A DNA stretch of 34,199 nucleotides from Pseudobutyrivibrio sp. (GTDB lineage Bacteria > Bacillota > Clostridia > Lachnospirales > Lachnospiraceae), in contig NZ_JAFUSK010000075.1 in assembly GCF_017471675.1 (NCBI RefSeq), positions 1 through 34,199 on the forward strand, given 5' to 3'. Shown here piece after piece: positions 7,948-16,209 of this stretch. The notes beneath the pieces were generated by a model that had not been told where the DNA came from, did not search any database, and was given only the letters and a program-made list of their open reading frames with translations. Each line of letters opens with the position of its first letter. Within the stretch, counting starts at the first letter, position 1. The position numbers were made by a program, and so were the translations under genes.

Positions 7948-8648
7948 CAATAACCACCTACATACTTAATATAATCCTCAGTAAATTGCTTCTTCTGACG
8001 TCTGGAAAGCGGCAGCTTGGCAATACCTACATCTACCTCTTCCTTAGTAATACATCGTACCTGTTCATAGTTAACAAGAATACCTGATGAACATTCTCCG
8101 AAAAACTTGTTACCAAGCTTTTCTTTGATAGACTTAATAGTATTTCGCTCAATATAATCCCGCGACATGGTGTGAAAAATCACTTTGTCCTGGGACTTTT
8201 CAATATACAATATCTCATTACTATTTATTTTATAAAGTCCATCAGGGTCATTTATCAAAACTGAGGTATCTGGCCTCTGTGACACTGAATTAATAGCCTT
8301 TTCAAGTGTATCCGTAAATACGAAATAACCCACTGGCTTAACAATAAAATCTACAGCATTAACCTTGTACCCTTCTATAGCAAACTGAGCCATATTGGTA
8401 ACGAAAACAATGGCTACGGAACTATCCTTTTTGCGGATTTCCCTAGCCACAGTCAGACCATCAGAGCCAGGCATTTCTATATCTAAAAATAAAACATCAT
8501 AATGATTATGAAATTCTTCTAGAAAATCAATGCTGGCCTCATAATAATCTATATTAAATTCTTTCCCCGATTTTTCACTGTACTGATGCAAATAGCCCTT
8601 TAACACATTTGCATCAGTAACAGAATCATCAATAATTGCAATTTTCAT
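7947..8648 (-). CDS. LytTR-family response regulator (AgrA/LytR-like)
   Basis: 233 residues. A receiver domain (1-120) shows the acidic pair IIDDS, the phospho-acceptor in LFLDIEMPGSDG (D56 region), the T switch in FVTN and the lysine in FIVKPVGY. A LytTR DNA-binding domain (about 135-233) follows, with YIEKSQDKVIFHT, RNTIKSIKEKLG and LPLSRRQKKQF. Such proteins bind direct repeats upstream of target genes. The partner is the split sensor kinase downstream, joined by a TGA/ATG overlap. No Shine-Dalgarno precedes the ATG; instead a TATAAT (8653-8658) lies only a few bases upstream, so the message may be nearly leaderless. Confidence 0.9.
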   Translation of the reverse strand: MKIAIIDDSVTDANVLKGYLHQYSEKSGKEFNIDYYEASIDFLEEFHNHYDVLFLDIEMPGSDGLTVAREIRKKDSSVAIVFVTNMAQFAIEGYKVNAVDFIVKPVGYFVFTDTLEKAINSVSQRPDTSVLINDPDGLYKINSNEILYIEKSQDKVIFHTMSRDYIERNTIKSIKEKLGNKFFGECSSGILVNYEQVRCITKEEVDVGIAKLPLSRRQKKQFTEDYIKYVGGY

Positions 8649-8717
8649 GGTGTGATTATACTACAGTTTATTATATTCTTCATCACTTACCTTCTTAATC
8701 AAAAACAAAGCCCACTA

Positions 8718-9719
8718 TTACTTTAAATTTTCCTCGAAGAAGCTCTGCAGCTTGTCAAATGGAATATAATTCTTGTCTCCCCCATCATAAAGGTCTATGT
8801 GAACTGCTTCTGGAATAATCATAAGTTCCTTGTTGTCTGCATACTTGCTATCTTTAATCATATTTGCATAAGCGTCCTTGGCGAAATAACATGAATGAGC
8901 CTTCTCGCCATGGATTAATAGCACTGCACTTCTTATTTCATTTGTATACTGAAGTATTGGCTGATTTATAAAAGATTCACATCCAATCACATTCCAGCCA
9001 CCATTAGAATTAAGGCTTCGCTTGTGGTATCCCCTGTCAGTTTTATAGTAGTCATAGTAATCCTTAACAAAGAAAGGTGCATCCTCTGGAAGTGGATCTA
9101 CCACGCCACCACCAAGCTTGTATTCATCAGCTTTCAAATCTTCTAATCGCTGAGCACACATGGCAGCTCTTTTTGCGTATCTAGCCTCTTCACTATCCTC
9201 TGAATCAAAATACCCCTTAGCGTTTACTCTTGTCATATCATACATAGTTGCAGCTACTGTGGCCTTAATTCTTGTATCAAGCGATGCAGCGTTAAGAGCC
9301 ATTCCACCCCATCCGCAGATTCCTATGATACCAATTCTATCAGCGTCAACTCTAGCATCTAATGAAAGGAAGTCCACTGCTGCCATAAAATCCTCTGTGT
9401 TGATGTCAGGTGATGCCATATATCTCACATTACCACCTGACTCACCTGTAAAGGATGGGTCAAAGGCAATTGTAACAAATCCTCTTTCTGCCATTGTCTG
9501 TGCATACAGCCCAGAGCATTGTTCCTTCACCGCACCAAATGGGCCAGACACTGCAATTGCTGGAAGCTTTCCCTTAGCATTCTTTGGAATATACATATCT
9601 GCAGCAAGTGTGATTCCATATCTATTTACAAAAGTCACCTTACTATGTTCCACCTTATCACTTTTTTCAAAAGTCTTATCCCACTCTGTTACTAAATCTA
9701 ATTGTTCTTTTCTTATCAT
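8718..9719 (-). CDS. Alpha/beta hydrolase of the dienelactone-hydrolase-like type (Cys nucleophile)
   Basis: 333 cytoplasmic residues without a signal peptide. The nucleophile elbow is GICGWGG with Cys135 in place of serine, as in dienelactone hydrolases (GxCxGG). The histidine is probably H307 in EAVHIDLYD, near the C-terminus as in other alpha/beta hydrolases. SGPFG near residue 58 may be the oxyanion region. GGAGG lies upstream of the ATG. Transcription starts from a MerR-type promoter at 9779-9809, divergent from the MerR gene at 9838, so the regulator very probably controls this enzyme. A role in clearing reactive electrophiles or aldehyde-derived esters is possible given the AdhR/NmlR-like regulator, but the substrate is unknown. 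Confidence 0.8.
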   Translation of the reverse strand: MIRKEQLDLVTEWDKTFEKSDKVEHSKVTFVNRYGITLAADMYIPKNAKGKLPAIAVSGPFGAVKEQCSGLYAQTMAERGFVTIAFDPSFTGESGGNVRYMASPDINTEDFMAAVDFLSLDARVDADRIGIIGICGWGGMALNAASLDTRIKATVAATMYDMTRVNAKGYFDSEDSEEARYAKRAAMCAQRLEDLKADEYKLGGGVVDPLPEDAPFFVKDYYDYYKTDRGYHKRSLNSNGGWNVIGCESFINQPILQYTNEIRSAVLLIHGEKAHSCYFAKDAYANMIKDSKYADNKELMIIPEAVHIDLYDGGDKNYIPFDKLQSFFEENLK

Positions 9720-9778
9720 AAGATTGTCCCCTCCGTCTTTAAATATTGTATTTCATGGTTAATCGTGTTACTATGACT

Positions 9779-9809
9779 ATAGTAATACCTAAAGCTGACT
9801 TTAGGTCAA
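9779..9809 (-). promoter_or_regulatory. MerR-type promoter/operator (19-bp spacer) for the hydrolase
   Basis: On the minus strand TTGACC (9804-9809) and TACTAT (9779-9784) are separated by exactly 19 bases, the overlong spacer that MerR proteins activate by untwisting DNA. Overlapping the -35 and spacer is a dyad, ACCTAAAG-N4-CTTTAGGT (9787-9806). The MerR gene starts 30 bases away in the other direction. Confidence 0.85.
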
Positions 9810-9837
9810 GGTTTTTTATTTTTTTGGAGGTCAACTT

Positions 9838-10284
9838 ATGTACACTATAGGTCAAGTATCAGAAATGTTTAATATACCTATTTCCACACTTCGTTATTAC
9901 GATAATGAGGGGTTCTTTCCAAATATGCAACGTCACTCAGGAATAAGAGATTTTTCAGAAAATGAAATTGCAGCTCTTCGAATAGTAGAATGTCTTAAAA
10001 GCTCAGGCCTTGAGATTAAAGAGATTAAACAATTCATGGAGATGACTACCCGCGGTGCTGAAACCTACGAAGACAGATTAAAGCTTTTTGAAGCCAGACG
10101 TGATGCTGTAGAAAATGAAATTTGTAAACTTCAAAGAACTCTAGACATGCTAAAATACAAATGCTGGTATTATGAGCAGGCCATAAAGGATGGAAATGAG
10201 GATAATATTAATGCAATGCTCCCAGACAAGCTTCCTCCAAAAATTCAAAAGCTTTATGATAATGGAAATCAAAAAGCAGTTTAG
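9838..10284 (+). CDS. MerR-family regulator (AdhR/NmlR-like)
   Basis: 148 residues. The N-terminal winged HTH reads MYTIGQVSEMFNIPISTLRYY followed by the wing RHSGIRDFSENEI, close to the AdhR/NmlR branch of MerR proteins that answer aldehydes or other electrophiles. A long dimerisation helix (about 80-125) follows. No metal-binding cysteine cluster is seen; the one cysteine near residue 110 (YKCWYY) might be a sensor. GGAGG lies seven bases before the ATG. It is divergent from the Cys-nucleophile hydrolase, whose promoter carries a matching dyad, and its own promoter would overlap the same site, so autoregulation is likely. A bidirectional terminator follows it. Confidence 0.88.
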   Translation: MYTIGQVSEMFNIPISTLRYYDNEGFFPNMQRHSGIRDFSENEIAALRIVECLKSSGLEIKEIKQFMEMTTRGAETYEDRLKLFEARRDAVENEICKLQRTLDMLKYKCWYYEQAIKDGNEDNINAMLPDKLPPKIQKLYDNGNQKAV

Positions 10285-10291
10285 TGAATAG

Positions 10292-10319
10292 TAAAAGGCG
10301 ACCACTTGGTCGCCTTTTA
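10292..10319. terminator. Bidirectional terminator between merR and tannase-like gene
   Basis: Twelve-base arms TAAAAGGCGACC and GGTCGCCTTTTA flank a four-base loop, with A and T runs at the two ends. It serves the converging MerR gene (plus) and lipoprotein gene (minus). Confidence 0.9.
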
Positions 10320-10325
10320 TAGCTT

Positions 10326-12179
10326 TTATTGATTTACAAGACATTCATTAACCCACTCAATAAAGTTAGTTGTTGAATCTCCTGTTCTTTCAGCTGTTGT
10401 ATGCTGCATTCCCCATACTGTTGTAAAATCTACATCAATATCTTCTGAATAATTCTCTAATGCAAGTGCTAGGTTTGCTTCTGTACTGATTGCTGTATCA
10501 CTCTGCCACAAGCCTGAATTAATTCTAAAGTACTGGGCTACTGATGATGACTGATAGCCCTCTGAATCTGAAAGCAAGTAATACATTGGACTATACATAT
10601 TCAATCGCACATCTACTGTGTTTCCAACTGAATCTGTTTTGGTTAAATCCTCAGCATAATCAGCTGCATAATCAGAACCAATCTCCTCAAGAATTTTGGC
10701 AAGCTCTGCATCGAAATGAGCACCTTCACCATCTCCATAACCAAAGAGTGTGTTTTCTCCCTGACCTCCATCTAACTGGTCAAAGGCTCCCAAATCCTTA
10801 GAAACTGTTTTAACTGCTGCAGTAAAATCAGCAATACTTGTGATTGTTGCAGTATTGGTTTCTTCGTCATATTCAACCCAAGTTCCATTTGCATTTAAAG
10901 CATCGATATAATCCTGAACAGTTTCATATGTTCCACTAATAGTAACGCCTGATGATGTCTCTTTACGTGAAATATCATCTATAGCTGTATAATCTGTTTC
11001 ACCATCTTCAGGCTTGGCTGCTGCATCCTTTTCGCCACCAAAATCAGCTTTATCGAAGTCTTCTGGTGCATTTTCAGAATCAAAATCTCCTCTGCCACCG
11101 CCAGGACCGCCCATGCCTCCCATACCACCACCTTGTGATGATGAATCGGAATCATATGGGAATTCTGTGTCAGCCAAGAAGTTATTAAGTGATGTTTCTA
11201 TTACTTCTTTTATGTATTCATAATAGCTACCAGCCTGGTATCTACCGTCCTCTGATTCTTCCAGGGTAAGCACATTTCCATCCTCGTCAGTAAGACCAAG
11301 CGCATTAATATAATCTGCATAATACGCTGTAAGCGCATCAGATATTTCCTGCTCTTCATCTGTCAAATCACTACGTGTGTTGCCCATGTTCCACTCATAT
11401 GCAGCATCTGCGCTATCAAGATTTGTAATTGGGCACCAAGCCTGTGAACCCATTACTGCATCTGAAACGCCCATAACAGCTCCAATTTCCTCAAGATAAG
11501 CATCGTAAAGTGCTGAATCTCCAGTGATACCAAGAAGTGCAGACTGGGCACCACCACCAGACATGCCAAGAGTAAACACTCTTTCCATGTTTCCTGCGAT
11601 ATTTCCATCATTATATCGAATATATCTAATAGCAGCCTTTAAATCTGTTACACCTGCTGGCGCACCTGCATCTCTACCACGGCATCCTGCTACTACAAGG
11701 ATAAATCCCTCGCTAGTATAATCTGAAACTGAGCCGTAACCAAAGTTTGAATCATACTCAGTTGGGGCATCCATAGCTGCATATCCTGGAGTGTTTACTG
11801 GAAGCGCTATAGGTGCTGTGGCAGCAGTATAATTGCTACTTCCTGCTGTATTATCATAATTAATTTCACAGGTATATGTTCCATCTCCATTGTCAGTTAC
11901 ATCCATATATTCACCAGGCACATATACAGCCAAAGTCTCATAATTTAGATCAGCTGGATTCTCGCAATACTGAATGCCTATCTGATAATAAACATTGTCC
12001 TCCTCATTATAGAGCCATTTTGTATTATCAATCTGGTCTAAATTGGTAATGACCTTTGTACTCTCTGCAGAAGCCGTTGTGGTTACCTCTGTAGAAGAAG
12101 TCTCGGCTGCCTGTCCACAAGCAACAAGTGAAACACTCATCACACCTGCAACTGCCATTTTTAAATACTTTCTTTTCAT
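10326..12179 (-). CDS. Lipoprotein esterase of the tannase/feruloyl esterase (subtype B) family
   Basis: 617 residues from MKRKYLKMAV; the longer frame upstream is not needed, since this start gives a proper lipoprotein signal with lipobox SLVAC (Cys21). The body matches bacterial tannase subtype B: AGCRGRD, VTDLKAAIRYIRYN, nucleophile elbow GMSGGG (Ser207) and WCPITNLDSADAAYEW, then near the C-terminus DVDF and WGMQH (His593) as candidate acid and base. These enzymes cut gallate or hydroxycinnamate esters of plant material, fitting a fibre-degrading anaerobe. Between nucleophile and histidine is a Gly/Met-rich run (about 349-364) and an acidic stretch (to about 396). It lies just downstream of another lipoprotein esterase, probably co-transcribed. 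Substrate specificity is inferred. Confidence 0.82.
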   Translation of the reverse strand: MKRKYLKMAVAGVMSVSLVACGQAAETSSTEVTTTASAESTKVITNLDQIDNTKWLYNEEDNVYYQIGIQYCENPADLNYETLAVYVPGEYMDVTDNGDGTYTCEINYDNTAGSSNYTAATAPIALPVNTPGYAAMDAPTEYDSNFGYGSVSDYTSEGFILVVAGCRGRDAGAPAGVTDLKAAIRYIRYNDGNIAGNMERVFTLGMSGGGAQSALLGITGDSALYDAYLEEIGAVMGVSDAVMGSQAWCPITNLDSADAAYEWNMGNTRSDLTDEEQEISDALTAYYADYINALGLTDEDGNVLTLEESEDGRYQAGSYYEYIKEVIETSLNNFLADTEFPYDSDSSSQGGGMGGMGGPGGGRGDFDSENAPEDFDKADFGGEKDAAAKPEDGETDYTAIDDISRKETSSGVTISGTYETVQDYIDALNANGTWVEYDEETNTATITSIADFTAAVKTVSKDLGAFDQLDGGQGENTLFGYGDGEGAHFDAELAKILEEIGSDYAADYAEDLTKTDSVGNTVDVRLNMYSPMYYLLSDSEGYQSSSVAQYFRINSGLWQSDTAISTEANLALALENYSEDIDVDFTTVWGMQHTTAERTGDSTTNFIEWVNECLVNQ

Positions 12180-12295
12180 TTGAATTATATACCTTCCTTT
12201 CGTAAAAGATACATCATTCAGCCCTGATGTCATATTACTTTCAACATCCCACATAAACAATTCCATTGTTTGAATTCATTAAGTCATATAAGGAA

Positions 12296-13465
12296 TTAAT
12301 TCTCAAACAACCACTCCATTACTGCTACACATCTGTATGCATAATCAAATGATGCCATATGATATTGAACACTCTGCATCATGGAATCATCTCCACCTGC
12401 ATTCATGCCGCCTTGTCCATTGCCTTTACCACCTTCTGTTTTTTCGCCAGCTTCTTGGCTTTTTGCATCCTCTAACATTTCAGGCTTCTCATTATCTGCA
12501 TCCAAAGCCGGTCTTTCAGAATCATCAGAAGAACTATTTGGACCAGCGAATGATGTTTGACTGCCAGCTTCTATTGTTCCTGATGCCCATGACACAAAGT
12601 ATGCCTTTGTTCCACCTGCTAAAAGCTCTGCTGTTGCCTCAGAAAGCTCATCTGGAGTCCATGTTCCATCCCACTGGTCATATGTATAATCAACACCGTC
12701 TTCATCAAACATTTCCATGACTTCCTGCATACCATTATATGCATTTTGATCATCTTCAGCTGCGAAATAAATAAATGTCTGATCTTCAAGCGATGAAAGT
12801 GTGCTTACATCCCACTGACCATCAACAAACATGCATGCTGCATAAAGGTCTGGATATTCAGATGCCAGGATAAGTGTGGTCATACAGCCCATGGACTGAC
12901 CGGTACCATAGATTCTATCTGTATCAACAGCATATTCTTCTGACACATCATCAATCAATCGCTTTGTAAGCTCCACATATTCAGTTGTACTGTATCCATT
13001 CTGGTCATCGAGAATTGTTTCTGGATATGTTGGCACCAATACGATACTTGGATTTGCAGCTTGCCATTCATCAGATGCCCACACTAGTGCACCTCGTCCC
13101 TGTGTTAATGATTTCGTTGCATCATCACCTGCACAGCTTGAATCTGCAATAAAGACTACCATTGGATATTCTTCAGATGCATCATAGCCCTCTGGTAGAT
13201 AGATATTATATGTAACTGTGAGACCAGTTTCATCATCGGTGTACTCCACTTGCTCAAACACATCCGTATAAGCTTCCACTAGAGCATCTGTGTCCTCTGC
13301 GAAGCTGTTATCTACAGTTCCTGTAGATGTTGCTTCAGCCTCTGCTGTAGTCCCCTCAGTTTCCACTGTCTCACTTGTTTCTGTTGTCACCATTTCCGTC
13401 TGTCCGCAAGCAACAGCTGATAAGCCAATTGCCCCGCACAACATTAATGCTAAAATTTTTCTCAT
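12296..13465 (-). CDS. Lipoprotein alpha/beta hydrolase (PHB-depolymerase/esterase-like)
   Basis: 389 residues from MRKILALML; GGAGG lies eight bases upstream, favouring this over an ATG five codons earlier. The lipobox is SAVAC (Cys20), followed by a Thr/Glu-rich linker (about 25-60). The hydrolase core has NIYLPEGYD, the nucleophile elbow GQSMG (Ser191), a probable acid at AAEDD (238-239) and His369 in QYHMASFDY. This is the pattern of LpqC/PHB-depolymerase-like esterases that act outside the membrane. As in the neighbouring tannase-like protein, a disordered Gly/Asp/Glu/Met-rich segment (about 310-361) is inserted before the histidine. The two genes are about 115 bases apart with no strong terminator between them, so an operon is likely. 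Confidence 0.8.
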   Translation of the reverse strand: MRKILALMLCGAIGLSAVACGQTEMVTTETSETVETEGTTAEAEATSTGTVDNSFAEDTDALVEAYTDVFEQVEYTDDETGLTVTYNIYLPEGYDASEEYPMVVFIADSSCAGDDATKSLTQGRGALVWASDEWQAANPSIVLVPTYPETILDDQNGYSTTEYVELTKRLIDDVSEEYAVDTDRIYGTGQSMGCMTTLILASEYPDLYAACMFVDGQWDVSTLSSLEDQTFIYFAAEDDQNAYNGMQEVMEMFDEDGVDYTYDQWDGTWTPDELSEATAELLAGGTKAYFVSWASGTIEAGSQTSFAGPNSSSDDSERPALDADNEKPEMLEDAKSQEAGEKTEGGKGNGQGGMNAGGDDSMMQSVQYHMASFDYAYRCVAVMEWLFEN

Positions 13466-13546
13466 TATAAATTCCTCCAAATATTATTTTTTTCTGCTGC
13501 ATACAAAATTAAAGAGATACAATTTTCATATTTGGAGTATTTTATA

Positions 13547-13596
13547 AAGCGAGCTACCATTCGCTGCCTTGCGACATAAGAAATAGTATCTCGCTT
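13547..13596 (-). other. Palindromic structured element upstream of the esterase lipoprotein gene
   Basis: Arms AAGCGAG (13547-13553) and CTCGCTT (13590-13596) enclose about 36 bases with further self-complementarity. The interior resembles part of the hairpin before the MATE gene (both carry CGAGCYRCCAT then CGCTG on the plus strand). It could be a leader RNA or a dispersed palindromic repeat. The rest of the 235-base gap shows nothing else clear. Confidence 0.35.
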
Positions 13597-13700
13597 ATGT
13601 GATACGTATGTGTTTGATATAAGAATCTTTTCAGAATATGGATTTATTCTGATTCATACTTTTTTATATAGTAAACGAAGTAGAAAGCTTGGCCACATTT

Positions 13701-15071
13701 TTATATTGCCTCAAATTTCAAGCTATTCTTTACTATTTTTCTAAGCATAATATATCCGATTATAGCTGTTAAAACCTCGGCAATTATAAATGTCATCCAA
13801 ATTATAGATTTCGATGCAGTCCCTGAATTGACCATATTTGAAAATACAAAAGCTACAGGAATTACTAGCACAAACTGTCTCAGAATTGAAATAACAAGTG
13901 ACTGAGGTCCTGCGTTAAGTGCCTGGTATATTCCCTGGAACGAAATATTAAGTCCTGCAAATAAAAAGCTTATGGAAACTATTCTCATGGCTGCAATGCA
14001 AATTGCTTCGGTCTCCCCAGACAGTCCAAACATATTTGAAAATGGCCTTGCAAATGCTTCTAAAAGCAATGTTCCAAACAACATAATTGCTGATGTATAA
14101 AGTATTCCCCATTTCATGCCATCTTTGATTCGCTTTTCATCCTTCATTCCATGGGCAAAGGAAATGATAGGTGTAATTGTATCTCTCATGCCAAAGGCTG
14201 CGAACAAAATAAACTGCTGGATTTTGTAATATAGCCCGTAAGCAGTAACCACATTTTCTCCAATGCGAACAAAGATAATATTCAATAGATATGTCATTAT
14301 AGACATCAAGGCCTGAGCAATAATAGCAGGGAAACCTATTGAATAGATTTCTTTAACCATAGCACCATTCAATTTTAAATACTTTCTATCATTTGAAACT
14401 TCGTTATCGTATTTACGATGGAAATACCAACCAAGCCCCATTGATACAAACTGGCCTATTACTGTGGCAAGTGCTGCACCTACTACCTCCATCCTAGGAA
14501 GGCCAAGTAATCCATATATTAAAATTGGATCTAGAATAATATTTGTAAGCGCACCGGCAATCTGGGCAATTGTAGAATACTTTGACCTGCCATGGGCCTG
14601 AAGAAGCTTTTCATATACTGTAAAATATACATTTCCAAGTGATAGCATGCAGCAAATTCTAAGATATACCACTGCCATATCTGAAATTGTTGCATTTGTT
14701 GTTTGAGTTCCTATATAAAGCTTTACACCAAAAGCTCCAAACAGAAAAAACATTGCAAAAATTATAAATGCCAGCACTTTTGTAGTACCTGCTGCACGTG
14801 ATGCCTTCTCATAATCCTGTTGACCCAGGCTTCTTGCAACCACTACATTCATACCTACACCTGTACCAATTCCAAGTGCTATTAATAATACCTGCACGGG
14901 AAAAGCCAGCGTCAGCGCATTAAGAGCCATCTCTCCATTTGCTCCCATATTAGACACAAATGCAGAATCTACTATGTTATATAGTGCCTGCATCATCATC
15001 GATAAAATAATTGGTGTTCCCATCTTTAGCATCAGCGAATTTACTGGTGCTTCCTTCATTGGATTGTTCAT
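13701..15071 (-). CDS. MATE-family multidrug efflux transporter
   Basis: 456 residues from MNNPMKEAP, chosen because GGAGG lies five bases upstream; the frame extends further back only through the leader hairpin. About twelve membrane helices are visible. Family signatures include the start GTPIILSMMMQALYNIVDSAFV, the loop LGQQDYEKASRAAG and the second-half counterpart GFPAIIAQALMSIMTYLLN. MATE proteins export cationic drugs or metabolites in exchange for sodium ions or protons. The gene stands alone behind its own promoter (15167-15194) and a terminator-like hairpin that ends in T7 directly before the ribosome binding site, which suggests transcription attenuation. Substrate unknown. Confidence 0.92.
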   Translation of the reverse strand: MNNPMKEAPVNSLMLKMGTPIILSMMMQALYNIVDSAFVSNMGANGEMALNALTLAFPVQVLLIALGIGTGVGMNVVVARSLGQQDYEKASRAAGTTKVLAFIIFAMFFLFGAFGVKLYIGTQTTNATISDMAVVYLRICCMLSLGNVYFTVYEKLLQAHGRSKYSTIAQIAGALTNIILDPILIYGLLGLPRMEVVGAALATVIGQFVSMGLGWYFHRKYDNEVSNDRKYLKLNGAMVKEIYSIGFPAIIAQALMSIMTYLLNIIFVRIGENVVTAYGLYYKIQQFILFAAFGMRDTITPIISFAHGMKDEKRIKDGMKWGILYTSAIMLFGTLLLEAFARPFSNMFGLSGETEAICIAAMRIVSISFLFAGLNISFQGIYQALNAGPQSLVISILRQFVLVIPVAFVFSNMVNSGTASKSIIWMTFIIAEVLTAIIGYIMLRKIVKNSLKFEAI

Positions 15072-15083
15072 TAATACCTCCAT

Positions 15084-15146
15084 AAAAAAAGCGTGTGCAA
15101 CGAGCCGCCATACATACGCTGGACTTACGCTTTCGCTACACACGCT
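15084..15146 (-). terminator. Terminator-like leader hairpin (candidate attenuator) before the MATE gene
   Basis: Fourteen-base arms 15090-15103 and 15133-15146 pair almost throughout (two or three G-U pairs) around a 29-base loop. Seven T follow on the minus strand, immediately before ATGGAGG. It lies between the MATE promoter and its start codon, so it could stop transcription unless an alternative fold forms. Confidence 0.6.
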
Positions 15147-15166
15147 ACTTATTTCTAAATATGAAA

Positions 15167-15194
15167 TTTATCAGAAACTCTTTAGGTTGTCCAA
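15167..15194 (-). promoter_or_regulatory. Promoter of the MATE gene
   Basis: TTGGAC (15189-15194), a 16-base spacer and GATAAA (15167-15172). The start point would fall just upstream of the leader hairpin. Confidence 0.45.
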
Positions 15195-15243
15195 GGACAT
15201 TTTGCACAAATTTGCAATTTTTTCACTCATTGCAATATCTGAA

Positions 15244-15639
15244 CTAAGAAAACTTTATAGTTTCTGGTGCATCTGTAAATGAGCTAAATGTTGCAACAGC
15301 ATTCTTGAAGTAAAGAACCTCTGTATTATCATCATCTGCAGAATACATATTCTGAAGGGATGGATATGCATCAAGCATAGCCTGCTTTATTTCTCTTCTA
15401 TCATCTGATACAAGCTCTCCAGCAACACGAAGCCACTGTCCATCTTTGAAAGCACAAACCTCTACCTTTGGATTCTTATGAATCTGCTTTGAAACATCCT
15501 TAGATTTTCCTGTCTGGATGTATAATTTGCCGTCAATAATATGTGCTGTTCCAAATGGTCTAACTCTAGGCTGATCACCTTCAACTGTTGCTAGATAATA
15601 AGTACCTGCTTCCTTAAGAAACTTTTCCACTCTTTCCAT
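15244..15639 (-). CDS. Pyridoxamine 5'-phosphate oxidase family (flavin-binding split-barrel) protein
   Basis: 131 residues from MERVEKFLKEAGTYY; AAGGAGG lies eight bases upstream, so the longer start 14 codons back is rejected. Typical split-barrel signatures are YLATVEGDQPRVRPFGTAHIIDGKLYIQTG, KNPKVEVCAFKDGQWLRVAGEL and a closing YFKNAVATFSSF. Such small proteins bind FMN or related cofactors and reduce unknown substrates. It is preceded by TTGCAT-17-TATGAT and by a perfect palindrome ATTGTGCACAAT (15703-15714), also found in similar form before the YczE-like gene and the flavodoxin. The physiological substrate is unknown. Confidence 0.85.
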   Translation of the reverse strand: MERVEKFLKEAGTYYLATVEGDQPRVRPFGTAHIIDGKLYIQTGKSKDVSKQIHKNPKVEVCAFKDGQWLRVAGELVSDDRREIKQAMLDAYPSLQNMYSADDDNTEVLYFKNAVATFSSFTDAPETIKFS

Positions 15640-15702
15640 GTAATAATCCTCCTTAATTCCTTTTTCTTCATCATATCCCAATCATCAGTGAGATGCAAGT
15701 GT

Positions 15703-15714
15703 ATTGTGCACAAT
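15703..15714. promoter_or_regulatory. 12-bp palindrome ATTGTGCACAAT upstream of the flavin-protein promoter
   Basis: A perfect dyad just upstream of the -35 TTGCAT. Related motifs occur at 16944-16955 and 21167-21180. The form suits a MarR/OhrR-type dimer, but no such regulator is in the window. Confidence 0.5.
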
Positions 15715-15741
15715 TTAGTTTATCTCACGTTTTACCATTAT

Positions 15742-16197
15742 TTAATCAAAGCTTATTACAGTTTCTAAGCATTTTACAAACTTCTCCAGCCCAAGCTTAT
15801 CCTCTTTGGAGAATCTATCAAACTTAGGACTATCAATATCAAGTACACCTACTACTTTGCCATCTTTGTGGATTGGCACTACTATTTCAGAATTAGATGC
15901 ACAGTCGCATGCAATGTGCCCTGGAAATTCATGCACATTTGGAACCACAAGAGTCTCATCATTTCCTGCTGCAGTACCGCATACCCCCTTACCAAGTGCA
16001 ATCCTAATACAAGCTACCTTTCCCTGAAATGGTCCAAGTAAAAGCGAACCCTTATTCATCAAATAAAAGCCTGCCCAGTTTAAATCCTCCATGGCATCAT
16101 AAATAATCGCTGATGCATTTGAAAGAACTGGAATGTAATTTGGCTCATCCTCAGCTAGTGCCTTAATCTGTTCTGCTAGTAAATTGTAATCTGTCAT
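15742..16197 (-). CDS. msrC: Free methionine-(R)-sulfoxide reductase, GAF-domain type
   Basis: 151 residues, a single GAF domain. The three cysteines of the family are present with the right spacing: C63 (VACIRI), C73 (GKGVCGTAAG) and C97 (HIACDCAS), matching Cys84, Cys94 and Cys118 of the E. coli enzyme. It reduces free methionine-R-sulfoxide to methionine, protecting against oxidation. NWAGFYL, GPFQGK and GVLDIDSPKFDRF are also typical. It starts 13 bases after the YczE-like gene ends, with GGAGAGG upstream, so the two are probably one operon. Confidence is high because all catalytic residues are visible. Confidence 0.93.
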   Translation of the reverse strand: MTDYNLLAEQIKALAEDEPNYIPVLSNASAIIYDAMEDLNWAGFYLMNKGSLLLGPFQGKVACIRIALGKGVCGTAAGNDETLVVPNVHEFPGHIACDCASNSEIVVPIHKDGKVVGVLDIDSPKFDRFSKEDKLGLEKFVKCLETVISFD

Positions 16198-16209
16198 GTT
16201 TCCTCTCCG

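Noticed and set aside
6621-8648. Complete agr quorum-sensing locus
   Set aside because: AgrA-like and AgrC-like genes are present, but no AgrB protease or AgrD peptide gene is visible nearby.
9160-9762. 200-codon plus-strand frame
   Set aside because: It is antisense to the hydrolase gene, has no ribosome binding site and no recognisable domain.
12337-12720. 127-codon plus-strand frame in the esterase gene
   Set aside because: Its His/Leu-rich sequence results from reading the complement of a real lipoprotein gene.
15072-15143. Longer N-terminus for the MATE transporter
   Set aside because: Those codons coincide with the leader hairpin; GGAGG lies right before the ATG at 15071.
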